This document shows positions 1 to 7,756 of a DNA stretch of 64,000 nucleotides, one piece after another. Below the pieces are notes generated by a model. It did not search any database. It saw only the letters and a list, made by a program, of their open reading frames with translations, and was not told the DNA's origin. Source of the stretch: Pseudanabaena sp. UWO311 (lineage in GTDB: Bacteria; Cyanobacteriota; Cyanobacteriia; Pseudanabaenales; Pseudanabaenaceae); the NCBI RefSeq assembly GCF_006937785.1, contig NZ_SJEE01000001.1, positions 1 through 64,000 of the forward strand. The letters are read 5' to 3'. Numbering within the stretch: the stretch's first letter is position 1; each line of letters opens with the position of its first letter. Both the position numbers and the translations under genes were made by a program.

Positions 1-1
1 C

Positions 2-91
2 GCAATTACTATGGCTATTAATTCTATTACTGATGAAGATGCTCTTAATTGGTTTCATCATTGTGGTCTCTGCTTCGACCCTTTTAGTTAG
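2..91 (+). pseudogene. C-terminal end of a transposase-like reading frame (possibly IS630 family)
   Basis: An open frame enters from the left edge and stops at the TAG at 89-91. Its last residues include the stretch DALNWFHHCGLC. That ending resembles the C-terminus I associate with cyanobacterial IS630-type DDE transposases, but about 29 residues are too few for a firm family call. It lies just upstream of a GUN4 domain that has lost its 5' part, which fits an insertion there. It may be a complete transposase cut by the window edge rather than a remnant. Confidence 0.4.
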
Positions 92-130
92 CTTCTTTTG
101 TGGCGGGTTTGATCGGTATTTGCTGTAAAA

Positions 131-550
131 GTGGCAAATCGAGAAAAAGATGGATGCTTAAATATTGAAAATATTAAAGATTTCCCTTCTGAAGATTTGC
201 AGATGATTGACTGGCTATGGGTAAATTATAGCGATGGCAAATTTGGTTTTAGTGTCCAAAAAAAACTATGGTTAGAGTGTGGCGGTAAAATTGGTGAATA
301 TGATCAAGGGGTTTGGAGGGAATTTGCAGCAAGAGTTGGTTGGTATTATCCAGAGAACGATGACTGGCAAACATACAATAATAACTGGAGAACATATAGT
401 GAATTTACGAAAGACACTGATAACTTCCAAAATCTTCTCCCTGCAAGTCTTCCGTGGCGAAAGTTAATTGGTGGAATAGAGCGTATTGGTAGAAGAATTT
501 TAGTAAGTGGAGTAGTGATTTGTTCTCTTTTTTCTCGTAGTGATTTGTAG
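131..550 (+). pseudogene. 5'-truncated GUN4 domain protein
   Basis: The frame encodes the second part of a GUN4 domain: FPSEDLQMIDWLWVNYSDGK and FGFSVQKKLW match the core that in GUN4 binds porphyrins, and the tail CSLFSRSDL is a common ending for GUN4-domain proteins. The first 35-40 residues of the domain, with the usual ADxxT helix, are missing. In-frame codons continue upstream of the GTG at 131 only to a stop at 110-112. The transposase-like frame ends 19 bases before that stop, so an insertion probably removed the 5' part. GTG 131 could start a 139-residue product, but I regard it as a fragment. It is not the full chlorophyll-pathway GUN4. Confidence 0.6.
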
Positions 551-982
551 TAATCAGGTTCCCATCACTTTTGTTACCTGTCACCACCGATTTTCCTGTA
601 GGGGCAGAGCATTCCCACCACAATCTATAAATTCTGCAACCATCTCAAATTGGGAATGCTCTGCCCTTAACCTCCAACATTCACCGACAATCCTAAACCT
701 CCCTAAGCGATCAACATTCACTGAAAACTCCCAAACCGCAGGGATAAATTATCGATAAAAGCGCATAGGGTAGAGCATTTGCGATCGCAACTCTCCACTG
801 CGATCTGCGATCACAAATGCTCTACCCCTAACAATATTTTCCTTTTTCCTTGATCTCCCGTGACCCCGATCGCATTTACGCACACACAACATCACAAGAG
901 CATAGATTTGCGATCGCAACCCCAGCCTTGATAGAACGAGATACTAATCTCATAGAAAAATTCTTTCAAATGGCAAAAAGCA
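551..982. repeat. Gene-free gap with two related palindromes
   Basis: Two inverted repeats of one type lie here. Arms at 602-617 and 651-666 share the core GCAGAGCATTCCC and its complement. Arms at 767-780 and 815-829 share GGGTAGAGCATTT and its complement. Both read (C/T)AGAGCATT at the base of the stem, so they look like two members of one interspersed hairpin family. I see no convincing gene in 551-982; open frames here simply read through the palindromes. Confidence 0.6.
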
Positions 983-1228
983 ATGATCCTCAATTCACTA
1001 AACCAAGTTCGCTCGATTGTAATCAACACCGTCGCTGGCACAGAACAAGCGATCGTTTTTCTAGGCAAAACTTTTGTAGCTGATAAAGTTTATAACTCTC
1101 TCAACGATGCGATCGCGGGATGCAGAAGAGATTTAGATTTGGGCATGGCAGTCTTAATCGCACCAAATGACAGCCAGTTTAGTGTTTGGTTATCAATTCC
1201 TAATGAAATGATTTTACAAGCTGCCTAA
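983..1228 (+). CDS. Small hypothetical protein, 81 aa
   Basis: The frame starts at ATG 983 and ends with TAA. The product has no signal peptide or membrane segment. Its middle (NSLNDAIAGCRRDLDLGMAV) looks like an alpha-beta fold of a short soluble protein. I do not recognise a family. Support for coding is the absence of a competing gene, one in-frame HIP1 site and an ordinary amino-acid composition. There is no clear Shine-Dalgarno sequence, and an overlapping frame at 850-1083 is less protein-like. Treat as probable, function unknown. Confidence 0.45.
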   Translation: MILNSLNQVRSIVINTVAGTEQAIVFLGKTFVADKVYNSLNDAIAGCRRDLDLGMAVLIAPNDSQFSVWLSIPNEMILQAA

Positions 1229-1393
1229 TCCCTTCCTAGTTAAAGAATAGGCAAAGGAAATAAAGAAAACAAAAGTCAGCCTACAGCTATTTTTAATTGA
1301 CTATGTGGAATGCTGTTGTACAATGTGATTCCAGAGAATGCAAACAAAGCGCTATATTAACTACACAAACTGATTTCGCGATTTTGATCAAAT

Positions 1394-2422
1394 ATGGTAC
1401 TTGTAAATACTGCTATAACATTACAAGATTTGCCTATTCAACCAGAAGGCAAAACGGGCTGGCCTTGGACAGAAGAGACAGAAGTATTGCCTGATAAAAT
1501 GCCTGACGGTTCTGACTGGCCAAGAATTAGTATTGTCACTCCAAACTATAACTATGGACATTTTATAGAGGAAACAATTCGTTCAGTTCTACTTCAAGGA
1601 TATCCAAACCTTGAGTATATAGTTATTGATGGAGGAAGTACTGATAATTCTATTGAAATCATCAAGAAGTACGAAAAATGGTTATTCTATTGGATTAGCG
1701 AAAAAGATTCTGGGCAAAGCAATGCGATTAATAAAGGGATCAGAAAATCCAGTGGAGTAATCTTTAATTGGATAAATTCTGATGATATATTGAACTTGGG
1801 AGCTTTATATAATGTTGCCTCGATTTGGAAAGAAAGAAACCCAGATATTTTAGTAGGCTCTAGCAGAATAATCACTCAAGAAAAATATATTGATTGGATA
1901 CCAAAAGAAACAATTTCAGTATTAGAGCTAGCACTGAGTTTTCAGGGCAAAGTCGGAATGTCACAGCCTTCAACTTTTTTGAATCTAGATCTTGTCAAAT
2001 GTATTGGAGGTCTATGTGAAAACTTCCATTACATAATTGACTATAGCTTATACATCAATCTACTTTTAAGTAACAATACAAGTATAAGTAGGTTGACAAC
2101 TATCAATACGTACCTGTCAACTGTTAAACTACATGAAGAAGCAAAGACAGTTTCATCTTGGATTCAGTTTGAAAAGGAAACTATTCAGATGCTTTCTAGC
2201 GTTATAACTAAGTTTCCAGAAAATGACAGAAAAGGTATAAAACAATATATATATCAATTGTCTGTTCAAGTAGCCGTAAGAGAGACCACTCTGAATCTAA
2301 GATTTTTAGGACTTGTTTTCCTCCTAAGCTTACTCTTAAAAAAGCCTTCCTTCATCTTCTCACGATTTTATCTCGGAGCATTAAAGAATAAACTTGTGGA
2401 AGTCACTGGTAGGGAACATTAG
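1394..2422 (+). CDS. Family 2 glycosyltransferase
   Basis: This 342-residue GT2 (GT-A fold) enzyme would transfer a sugar from a nucleotide donor during surface polysaccharide or glycolipid synthesis. The N-terminal stretch GKTGWPWTEE is typical of one cyanobacterial GT2 subgroup. The domain begins at about residue 44 with RISIVTPNYNYG. The donor-site acid is in VIDGGSTDN (about 77-85), and the DxD-like motif is NSDD at about 128-131. Residues 304-330 are hydrophobic and may associate with the membrane. The next gene starts one base after its stop, so the two are surely cotranscribed. Acceptor and sugar cannot be told from sequence. Confidence 0.85.
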   Translation: MVLVNTAITLQDLPIQPEGKTGWPWTEETEVLPDKMPDGSDWPRISIVTPNYNYGHFIEETIRSVLLQGYPNLEYIVIDGGSTDNSIEIIKKYEKWLFYWISEKDSGQSNAINKGIRKSSGVIFNWINSDDILNLGALYNVASIWKERNPDILVGSSRIITQEKYIDWIPKETISVLELALSFQGKVGMSQPSTFLNLDLVKCIGGLCENFHYIIDYSLYINLLLSNNTSISRLTTINTYLSTVKLHEEAKTVSSWIQFEKETIQMLSSVITKFPENDRKGIKQYIYQLSVQVAVRETTLNLRFLGLVFLLSLLLKKPSFIFSRFYLGALKNKLVEVTGREH

Positions 2423-2423
2423 T

Positions 2424-3395
2424 ATGACTGAACTGGTTTCTATTATTATCCCATGCTACAACGCCGAAAAATGGATTGCAGAATGTATTGATTCTGCACT
2501 TTCACAAACCTACAGCCCCATAGAAATAATTGTTGTTGACGATGGATCTACGGATAGAAGTCTATCTATAATTAAAAAATATGGCAATAAAATTAGGTGG
2601 GTTAGTTATGAAAATGGGGGGGCAAGTGCAGCTCGAAATCGAGGAATTCAAATTAGTAAAGGAAAGTATATTCAATTTATAGATGCTGATGACTATATTT
2701 CTCCTATAAAAGTAAAGGATCAAGTAGAGTTTTTAAAAGTATCAGGCAAAGATATTGTTTATGGTGATTGGTGTCATCAAGTTTATAATGATGATAATAC
2801 AATCAAATCATCAAGTTACATTACAAATCAGTCTTCTGATGACATGACTTATTATGTAATTAGTAATAACACTATTCATAGCGGATCTTGTTTATGCAAA
2901 CGTGAAGTAATTGAAAGAATATCAGGATTTGACGAATCGATAAGAATTGCGGAAGATTATGATTTTTTTGTTAGGTTAGCTCTCTCTGGAGCTAAATTTA
3001 CCTATCTTCAGGGTCGCAACTACTTTTATCGTATATATAGCCAAATTACTGCTTCTAATGGGCAAGGAATAAAACACCCAAATTCAGTTAAATTTGTTTT
3101 AGACAAAACAAGCTTTTACCTAGCACAAAAAGATCTTTTGACTGGTAAATATCGTCGCTTGCTTGCTTGTAAATACTTTCTAGTTGCTAAAAATTATCTA
3201 ATGCTTGGGGAGTTTAAACAATCTAATACTTGTTATAATATATCTAATAACTTGTCAGAAACACATAAATATAGATCAGAAGGAAGCTCGAAATTTGAGA
3301 AGGTATACAATTTGTTTGGTTGGAAAGTCACTTCATTGTTGATGTATGCTTTACATTTTATTTCTATGACAATAAACAAGTTAGCTAAAAGTTAA
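2424..3395 (+). CDS. Family 2 glycosyltransferase
   Basis: A second GT2 enzyme of 323 residues. I chose ATG 2424 because AGGGA at 2411-2415 sits at good distance and the preceding gene stops at 2422; an earlier in-frame start at 2394 would overlap that gene. Motifs in order: LVSIIIPCYN at the first beta strand, VVDDGSTD for nucleotide binding, GGASAARNRG (about 65-74), and DADD at 87-90 as the metal-binding DxD. The last 30 residues are hydrophobic. It lies between another GT2 and a hexapeptide acyltransferase, a typical mini-cluster that builds and decorates a glycan. Substrates unknown. Confidence 0.87.
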   Translation: MTELVSIIIPCYNAEKWIAECIDSALSQTYSPIEIIVVDDGSTDRSLSIIKKYGNKIRWVSYENGGASAARNRGIQISKGKYIQFIDADDYISPIKVKDQVEFLKVSGKDIVYGDWCHQVYNDDNTIKSSSYITNQSSDDMTYYVISNNTIHSGSCLCKREVIERISGFDESIRIAEDYDFFVRLALSGAKFTYLQGRNYFYRIYSQITASNGQGIKHPNSVKFVLDKTSFYLAQKDLLTGKYRRLLACKYFLVAKNYLMLGEFKQSNTCYNISNNLSETHKYRSEGSSKFEKVYNLFGWKVTSLLMYALHFISMTINKLAKS

Positions 3396-3401
3396 AGTGA
3401 T

Positions 3402-3968
3402 ATGAAAAATCTTTTACTAACATTTACTTGTAATCTTAAAAGTTATATAGGAAATTTCCTTCTGTATTTTAATAATTATATTTTATCTTATATACCACTA
3501 CACACATTAAGAAAGTGTTTCTATATTAATTTTTTGGGTCTTGAAATTGGGGAAGGAAGTAGTATTTTTATGGGAGCATGGTTTGACAGTAGAAAAAATT
3601 TTAGGATAGGGAAAAATAGCATTATTAATCAAAAATGTCGTTTGGATAATCGCGGAAGATTGACGATAGGTGATAATGTCTCTATATCCGCTGAAGTATG
3701 TATTCTAACTGCTGATCATGATTTGCAATCCCCTCTATTTACTGGAAGATGTCGAGCAGTAACTATTGAAGATTATGTGTTTGTTGGAACAAGAGCGATT
3801 GTATTGCCTGGGGTAACATTGGGGAAGGGTTGTGCGGTTGCAGCAGGTGCAGTTGTTACTAAAGATGTTGAACCATTCACAATTGTTGGTGGTGTTCCTG
3901 CTAAACATATTTCTAATAGAAATGAAAACTTGAACTATGAATGTCATTATCCAAGGTCTTTCTTTTAG
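3402..3968 (+). CDS. Hexapeptide-repeat O-acyltransferase (WcaF/maltose-acetyltransferase-like)
   Basis: This 188-residue left-handed beta-helix protein probably acetylates a sugar hydroxyl on the glycan made by the two upstream glycosyltransferases. Hexapeptide repeats run from about residue 48 (LEIGEGSSI, FRIGKNSIIN, LTIGDNVSIS). The catalytic histidine is in TADHDL at about residue 106. The cofactor-side loop is followed by VFVGTRAIVLPGVTLGKGC and the hallmark ending IVGGVPAK. Only six bases separate it from the preceding gene, so it is the last gene of the operon. The N-terminal 45 residues are an extra helical cap seen in WcaF-like members. Confidence 0.85.
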   Translation: MKNLLLTFTCNLKSYIGNFLLYFNNYILSYIPLHTLRKCFYINFLGLEIGEGSSIFMGAWFDSRKNFRIGKNSIINQKCRLDNRGRLTIGDNVSISAEVCILTADHDLQSPLFTGRCRAVTIEDYVFVGTRAIVLPGVTLGKGCAVAAGAVVTKDVEPFTIVGGVPAKHISNRNENLNYECHYPRSFF

Positions 3969-4253
3969 TTCTGCTATAGCCAGAAATTTTAGAACAGAGA
4001 GTTGCGCTGCTTTGGCACTGGACAGCTAAAACGTGATCGACGTATTTGCGTCTTTTTTGTCCTCATGACATGGACGTTTCAGTACCCATCACTCTTTGAC
4101 AATCCAGTACCCCTGATAGAGAGCTTTTACAGCTTTTAGATTTTTTTGGCTTTGGGTTTTATAATGCAAATTGCTGATTTAGAGTTATTTTTTAGGAAAA
4201 GTTTCTGAAAAAATGTTAGTTTTTTGTAGAGCGATTTTTTCAATCTGAAATAA
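3969..4253. other. Intergenic region upstream of the lipid-transport operon
   Basis: No gene is apparent. At about 4001-4030 there is a worn version of the ACAGAGAGTTGCG hairpin that is intact at 25972-26010. The 3' half is AT-rich and must carry the promoter of the ATPase gene, but I cannot place -35 and -10 boxes with confidence. Confidence 0.3.
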
Positions 4254-5093
4254 ATGTCGATGGAGCCAGTCCGATCTCTGATCAAAAATAGTAGCAATGT
4301 GGTTACGCCTTTGCTAGAACTGCGTGATATTCACAAAAGTTTTGGTTCTAATGCCGTGCTAAATGGTGTTGATCTCACTGTGCATTCAGGGGAAGCGATC
4401 GCGATCATTGGCCCCTCTGGTACTGGTAAATCGACAATCTTACGGATTATTTGCGGTCTCCTTGCCCCTGAGCAAGGTGAACTCTATATCAATGGCAATC
4501 TCGTTTCCTCCGAAGATGATATTCAAGAAGGAGGCTATGGGGTAAACATCGGTATGGTGTTTCAAAATGCGGCGCTATTTGACTCGCTTACGGTTGCAGA
4601 AAATGTGGGTTTTTCACTATTTGAGCATTCTCGTTTGTCGCGCCGCGAAATATATCGACTGGTCGAACATAAACTTGCACTCGTGGGTTTAGAGAATATT
4701 AGCGATCGCTATCCTAGCCAACTATCAGGCGGGATGCGAAAGCGAGTTAGTTTTGCTCGCGCCATTATGGATGACCCCACTGCGAAAACGCAAACCAAAA
4801 AAGTGCTGCTCTATGATGAACCCACCGCAGGACTTGATCCTGTGGCTTCGACAATTATAGAGGACTTAATGCGATCGCTACGAGAGCAACAGGTCTGTGA
4901 TAGTTATATTGTCGTCACTCACCAAGACAGCACTATCCGTCGTACTGCCGATCGTTTGGTCGTGCTTTACCGTGGATTGGTTCGCTACGCAGGAAACGTG
5001 AGTACAATTGATACTGTTGACAATCCATATGTCAGGCAATTTTTTAGCGGCAGTACTGAAGGTCCAATTCAACTTTTGACTAGGGAGGTATAA
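4254..5093 (+). CDS. ABC transporter ATP-binding protein, MlaF/TGD3-like lipid transport
   Basis: This is the ATPase of an Mla/TGD-type importer that moves lipids between the envelope membranes. Walker A is GPSGTGKST at about residues 53-61, the Q-loop is in VFQNAALFDS, the signature is LSGGMRKR, and Walker B with its glutamate is in LLYDEPTAGLDP. The phrase NAALFDSLTV is characteristic of the MlaF subgroup. The next gene, an MCE-domain protein, follows after five bases, supporting the substrate class. The permease MlaE is not in this window. ATG 4260 is an alternative start; the difference is two residues. Confidence 0.87.
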   Translation: MSMEPVRSLIKNSSNVVTPLLELRDIHKSFGSNAVLNGVDLTVHSGEAIAIIGPSGTGKSTILRIICGLLAPEQGELYINGNLVSSEDDIQEGGYGVNIGMVFQNAALFDSLTVAENVGFSLFEHSRLSRREIYRLVEHKLALVGLENISDRYPSQLSGGMRKRVSFARAIMDDPTAKTQTKKVLLYDEPTAGLDPVASTIIEDLMRSLREQQVCDSYIVVTHQDSTIRRTADRLVVLYRGLVRYAGNVSTIDTVDNPYVRQFFSGSTEGPIQLLTREV

Positions 5094-5098
5094 GACTC

Positions 5099-6427
5099 GT
5101 GCAGCGAAAAACATTACGCGACGGTGCGCTTGGCTTATTTATCATCGGTGGAGTAGTTGCCTTTGGTGGCGCTTTATTATGGTTACGCGGGTTGCAACTT
5201 AGTAGCTCTAAGTTTACATTTACGATCAAAATAGCTGATGCAAGTGGTCTAAATAATGGCTCAGTTGTCAGATTTCGTGGTGTCGAAGTAGGACGGGTCA
5301 CAGCGTTGACAGCCCAAACAGAGGGTGTTGATGTCCAAGTAAGTATTGAAAACTCTAGATTAATTATTCCGAAGAACTCGATCGCTGAAACTAATCAAAG
5401 TGGTTTTCTGGGGAATACCAATATCGATATTTTTCCGCCGCAAGATAAATTAGCAATTGATCCGAAGATGAATCCGATCGCAAAGGATTGCAATGCCGAT
5501 CTGATTATTTGTCAAGGTGGAGAAATTGAAGGAACTCGAGGTGTGAGCTTCATTGCATTGCTCAAGGATTCGAGTGCTACATTACGCAAAATTAACGATC
5601 AAAATTTAGTCGATAACCTCAATGAGACTCTAGTTGCAGCCAAAGCTACTGCAAAAAGCATCCAAAAATTGACGGATTCCGCGAGTAAAGTGATCGGTAC
5701 ATTTGAGGGGCAAATCGTTAAATTTGGCGATACAGCGGACGCAATTAGTGGAGCAGCCACTAAGGTTGGCAATGTCGCAAATAGTGCCCAAGATTTAATC
5801 GAGGTCAATCGCGAAAAACTAGCGCAAACCCTTGATGGCATTGCCGCTACTTCCAATGAAGCGAGAGCTTTACTTGCTAGTGCCAAGCCCTTATTGAGTG
5901 ATGGTAAGATCATCGCAAATTTACAGCAACTAGCCGAAAATGCTGCTGAAACATCAGCAAACCTTCGGAAAGTATCTGGTGAGTTAAACAATCCTGCCAC
6001 AATGTCGGCATTGCGTGAAACCCTCGATTCAGCAAGGGCAACTTTTGCCAACGCCAAGAAGATTACCGCCGATCTTGATGAACTAACGGGAGATCCCAAG
6101 CTGCGCAGCAATATTCGTAATTTGATCAATGGTTTAGGAGGGCTACTTTCCAATGCTCCGAATCTAGACTCCATTGCACCAACCGCGACTAATGCACGCC
6201 CTAGCGAACCTGCTACAAGCGATCGACCTAAATCACCAGCAACCGTAGAAGTTGCTCGAAATAAAGTGATTAAATCTACTACAGAGGATGATCGCTTTAA
6301 ACGAGAAAAATCTCTTGACTCTCAAAAAGTGAAGATCAACAGCCCCAAACCTAGCAGCACAATTGTGAAGTCAGGAACATCTTCTGAGACAGCTACATCC
6401 AATTCTGATAAATCAAGCAATCCATGA
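5099..6427 (+). CDS. MCE-domain protein, MlaD-like lipid-binding subunit
   Basis: This is the periplasmic lipid-binding partner of the preceding ATPase, anchored by one N-terminal membrane helix (GALGLFIIGGVVAFGGALLW, about residues 9-28). The MCE domain follows at about 38-118, with FTIKIADASGLNNGSVVRFR and VGRVTALTA. Residues 150-350 are a long amphipathic helical region rich in Ala, Asn and Leu, as in MCE proteins that form tunnels. The last 90 residues are Ser/Pro/Lys-rich and probably disordered. The start is GTG 5099, with the Shine-Dalgarno AGGGAGG overlapping the end of the ATPase gene. Length 442 residues fits cyanobacterial MlaD-like proteins. Confidence 0.85.
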   Translation: MQRKTLRDGALGLFIIGGVVAFGGALLWLRGLQLSSSKFTFTIKIADASGLNNGSVVRFRGVEVGRVTALTAQTEGVDVQVSIENSRLIIPKNSIAETNQSGFLGNTNIDIFPPQDKLAIDPKMNPIAKDCNADLIICQGGEIEGTRGVSFIALLKDSSATLRKINDQNLVDNLNETLVAAKATAKSIQKLTDSASKVIGTFEGQIVKFGDTADAISGAATKVGNVANSAQDLIEVNREKLAQTLDGIAATSNEARALLASAKPLLSDGKIIANLQQLAENAAETSANLRKVSGELNNPATMSALRETLDSARATFANAKKITADLDELTGDPKLRSNIRNLINGLGGLLSNAPNLDSIAPTATNARPSEPATSDRPKSPATVEVARNKVIKSTTEDDRFKREKSLDSQKVKINSPKPSSTIVKSGTSSETATSNSDKSSNP

Positions 6428-6858
6428 ACTTACTACCTAGTCAAGTCTGGCTGCTGCTCGGGATTGCTCTTGTCGTTATTGAGCTACTAGTGCCATTGCC
6501 AACTTTTCTAATTGCAGGAGCAATGGGAATAGCCGCATTGTTAGTAGCTGCGATCACCATAATCTTACCTATTCCTGCGTTGCAAATCTTGGTCTGGATG
6601 TTGCTCTCAGGTATGTTGGCAATGTTTTCACGGCGATTCATTCCTAAGGATTCGCATCAACTTAAAGAGTCTAGTGAGGGGATTACGCTCACGGAAATAC
6701 CTGTAGGAGAAACTGGACGAGTCAAGTATGAGGGTGGTTCATGGAAAGCAAGATGTGATAATCCGCAAATTGCGATCGCAGCCAATCAAAAAGTAATCGT
6801 GCTAAGGCGAAAAGGTACAACACTGATAGTTGTTCCTGAAAATTGGCTGAGTAATTAA
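6424..6858 (+). CDS. NfeD-family membrane protein
   Basis: A 144-residue NfeD-like protein. Residues 7-67 form two or three membrane helices (LLLGIALVVIELLVPLPTFL, then ALLVAAITIILPIPALQILV). The C-terminal half is a small beta-barrel of the OB fold, with GETGRVKYEGGSWKARCDN and VIVLRRKGTTLIVVP. NfeD proteins usually pair with stomatin-like or SPFH proteins to organise membrane domains. Here the start ATG overlaps the stop of the MCE gene by four bases, so it belongs to the lipid-transport operon. A role in organising the envelope near the transporter is inference. Confidence 0.82.
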   Translation: MNLLPSQVWLLLGIALVVIELLVPLPTFLIAGAMGIAALLVAAITIILPIPALQILVWMLLSGMLAMFSRRFIPKDSHQLKESSEGITLTEIPVGETGRVKYEGGSWKARCDNPQIAIAANQKVIVLRRKGTTLIVVPENWLSN

Positions 6859-6870
6859 GTAAAAGAAATT

Positions 6871-6924
6871 ACATAAACATACAAGGTAGCGCCCCCTTGG
6901 GGCGTAACCCTTGTATGTTTATGT
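6871..6924. terminator. Long hairpin after the lipid-transport operon
   Basis: Arms ACATAAACATACAAGG (6871-6886) and its complement (6909-6924) enclose a second short stem GCGCCCCC/GGGGCG. It begins 12 bases after the nfeD-like stop and is a likely transcription end, although it lacks a clear U-tract. Confidence 0.55.
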
Positions 6925-6939
6925 TTGTAATTGTCGTTT

Positions 6940-7250
6940 TTTGCTTGTGTAGTGATCGCTATAAACATGCCACAAATATTAAGAAAAAAATAATTTTCAA
7001 CTTAAATACCCAAAAGTTTTCCACAGACTTTTCCACAGATATTGTGGCTTTATCCACAGATAACCATTAGTTTTCCACAGGTGTTTTTATAGATATAGAT
7101 ACTTGCGCCTTACTGGTTAAGGATTCGTTAATAGAATGAACACTTCACTTGGGAAAACTTTTTAATTGCTTCTAATATAAATAAATGTAACCTAAAATCA
7201 TCTAAAATGCTGATTCTAGCAAAGCGATTTCAGTATTTTGTCATCGCTAC
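6940..7250. other. DnaA-box cluster, candidate replication origin
   Basis: Four DnaA boxes lie within 63 bases in the same orientation: TTTTCCACA at 7017-7025, 7029-7037 and 7071-7079, and the perfect consensus TTATCCACA at 7050-7058. To the left, 6975-7005 is a very AT-rich run that could serve as an unwinding element. TTTTCCACA is the box form used in cyanobacterial origins. The gap has no gene, and 6859-7362 is one of the longest gene-free stretches in the window. No dnaA or dnaN is next to it, which is not unusual in cyanobacteria. It could instead be a DnaA-titration or DnaA-regulated promoter site. Confidence 0.5.
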
Positions 7251-7362
7251 TTAATATTCCGTTACGTTGACAAGATCCATAGATACACGCACAATTAAAG
7301 CCCGACCGCTGAAAATGGTTGCGTCATTTCTATCAAACTTGTTTAAAAGTTGAGGTTTCAGC

Positions 7363-7599
7363 ATGAGTACGACCGTCAGTATATTGGCAGAAATTCCTGA
7401 AGAATTACACGAAACCCTCAAAAACTACTTAGAGTCACATCCCGACTGGGATCAAGATCGCGTATTTGCTGCAGCATTATCTTTATTTCTATTGCAAAAT
7501 GGCGGGAATGATCGCCATGGCTCATCCCATAATGCATCCCATAGTTATCGCAGCACCGCCAAAGTTTATCTAAATGCTTTATTTCAGCACTCAGTATAA
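7363..7599 (+). CDS. DUF2811 family protein
   Basis: A 78-residue protein whose N-terminus (VSILAEIPEELHETLKNYLE, then SHPDWDQDRVFAAALSLFLL) matches the small cyanobacterial DUF2811 family. The family has no known function. It looks like a compact helical protein related in style to ribbon-helix-helix or antitoxin-like folds, but I see no DNA-binding signature. The Shine-Dalgarno-like GAGGT is a few bases upstream of ATG 7363. It is monocistronic, with the putative origin before it and a hairpin after it. Confidence 0.75.
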   Translation: MSTTVSILAEIPEELHETLKNYLESHPDWDQDRVFAAALSLFLLQNGGNDRHGSSHNASHSYRSTAKVYLNALFQHSV

Positions 7600-7620
7600 A
7601 AGCGGCTTTCCTCAGAAGAG

Positions 7621-7668
7621 CCAATTGTGTGTTTTGTAGCACCTCAGTCGCTAAATACACACAATTGG
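7621..7668. terminator. Hairpin after the DUF2811 gene
   Basis: Perfect 12-base arms CCAATTGTGTGT (7621-7632) and the complement (7657-7668) flank a 24-base loop, 21 bases after the stop. Probable terminator or RNA-stabilising stem; there is no strong U-run. Confidence 0.5.
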
Positions 7669-7756
7669 TTTATTGACTTTCAAAGCTTGTACTAAACTAT
7701 AAGAGCTTAGTTGTACTAGACTAAAAATTGCTCAATTGATCAAAGCGCTCTAAGCT

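Noticed and set aside
850-1083. 77-aa frame overlapping the small gene at 983
   Set aside because: Composition is unlike a protein (Arg, His and Ser runs produced by HIP1-rich DNA), and the 983-1228 frame is more plausible.
2394-2423. Upstream start for the second glycosyltransferase
   Set aside because: It lies inside the first glycosyltransferase gene, whereas ATG 2424 has an AGGGA site and starts right at the domain.
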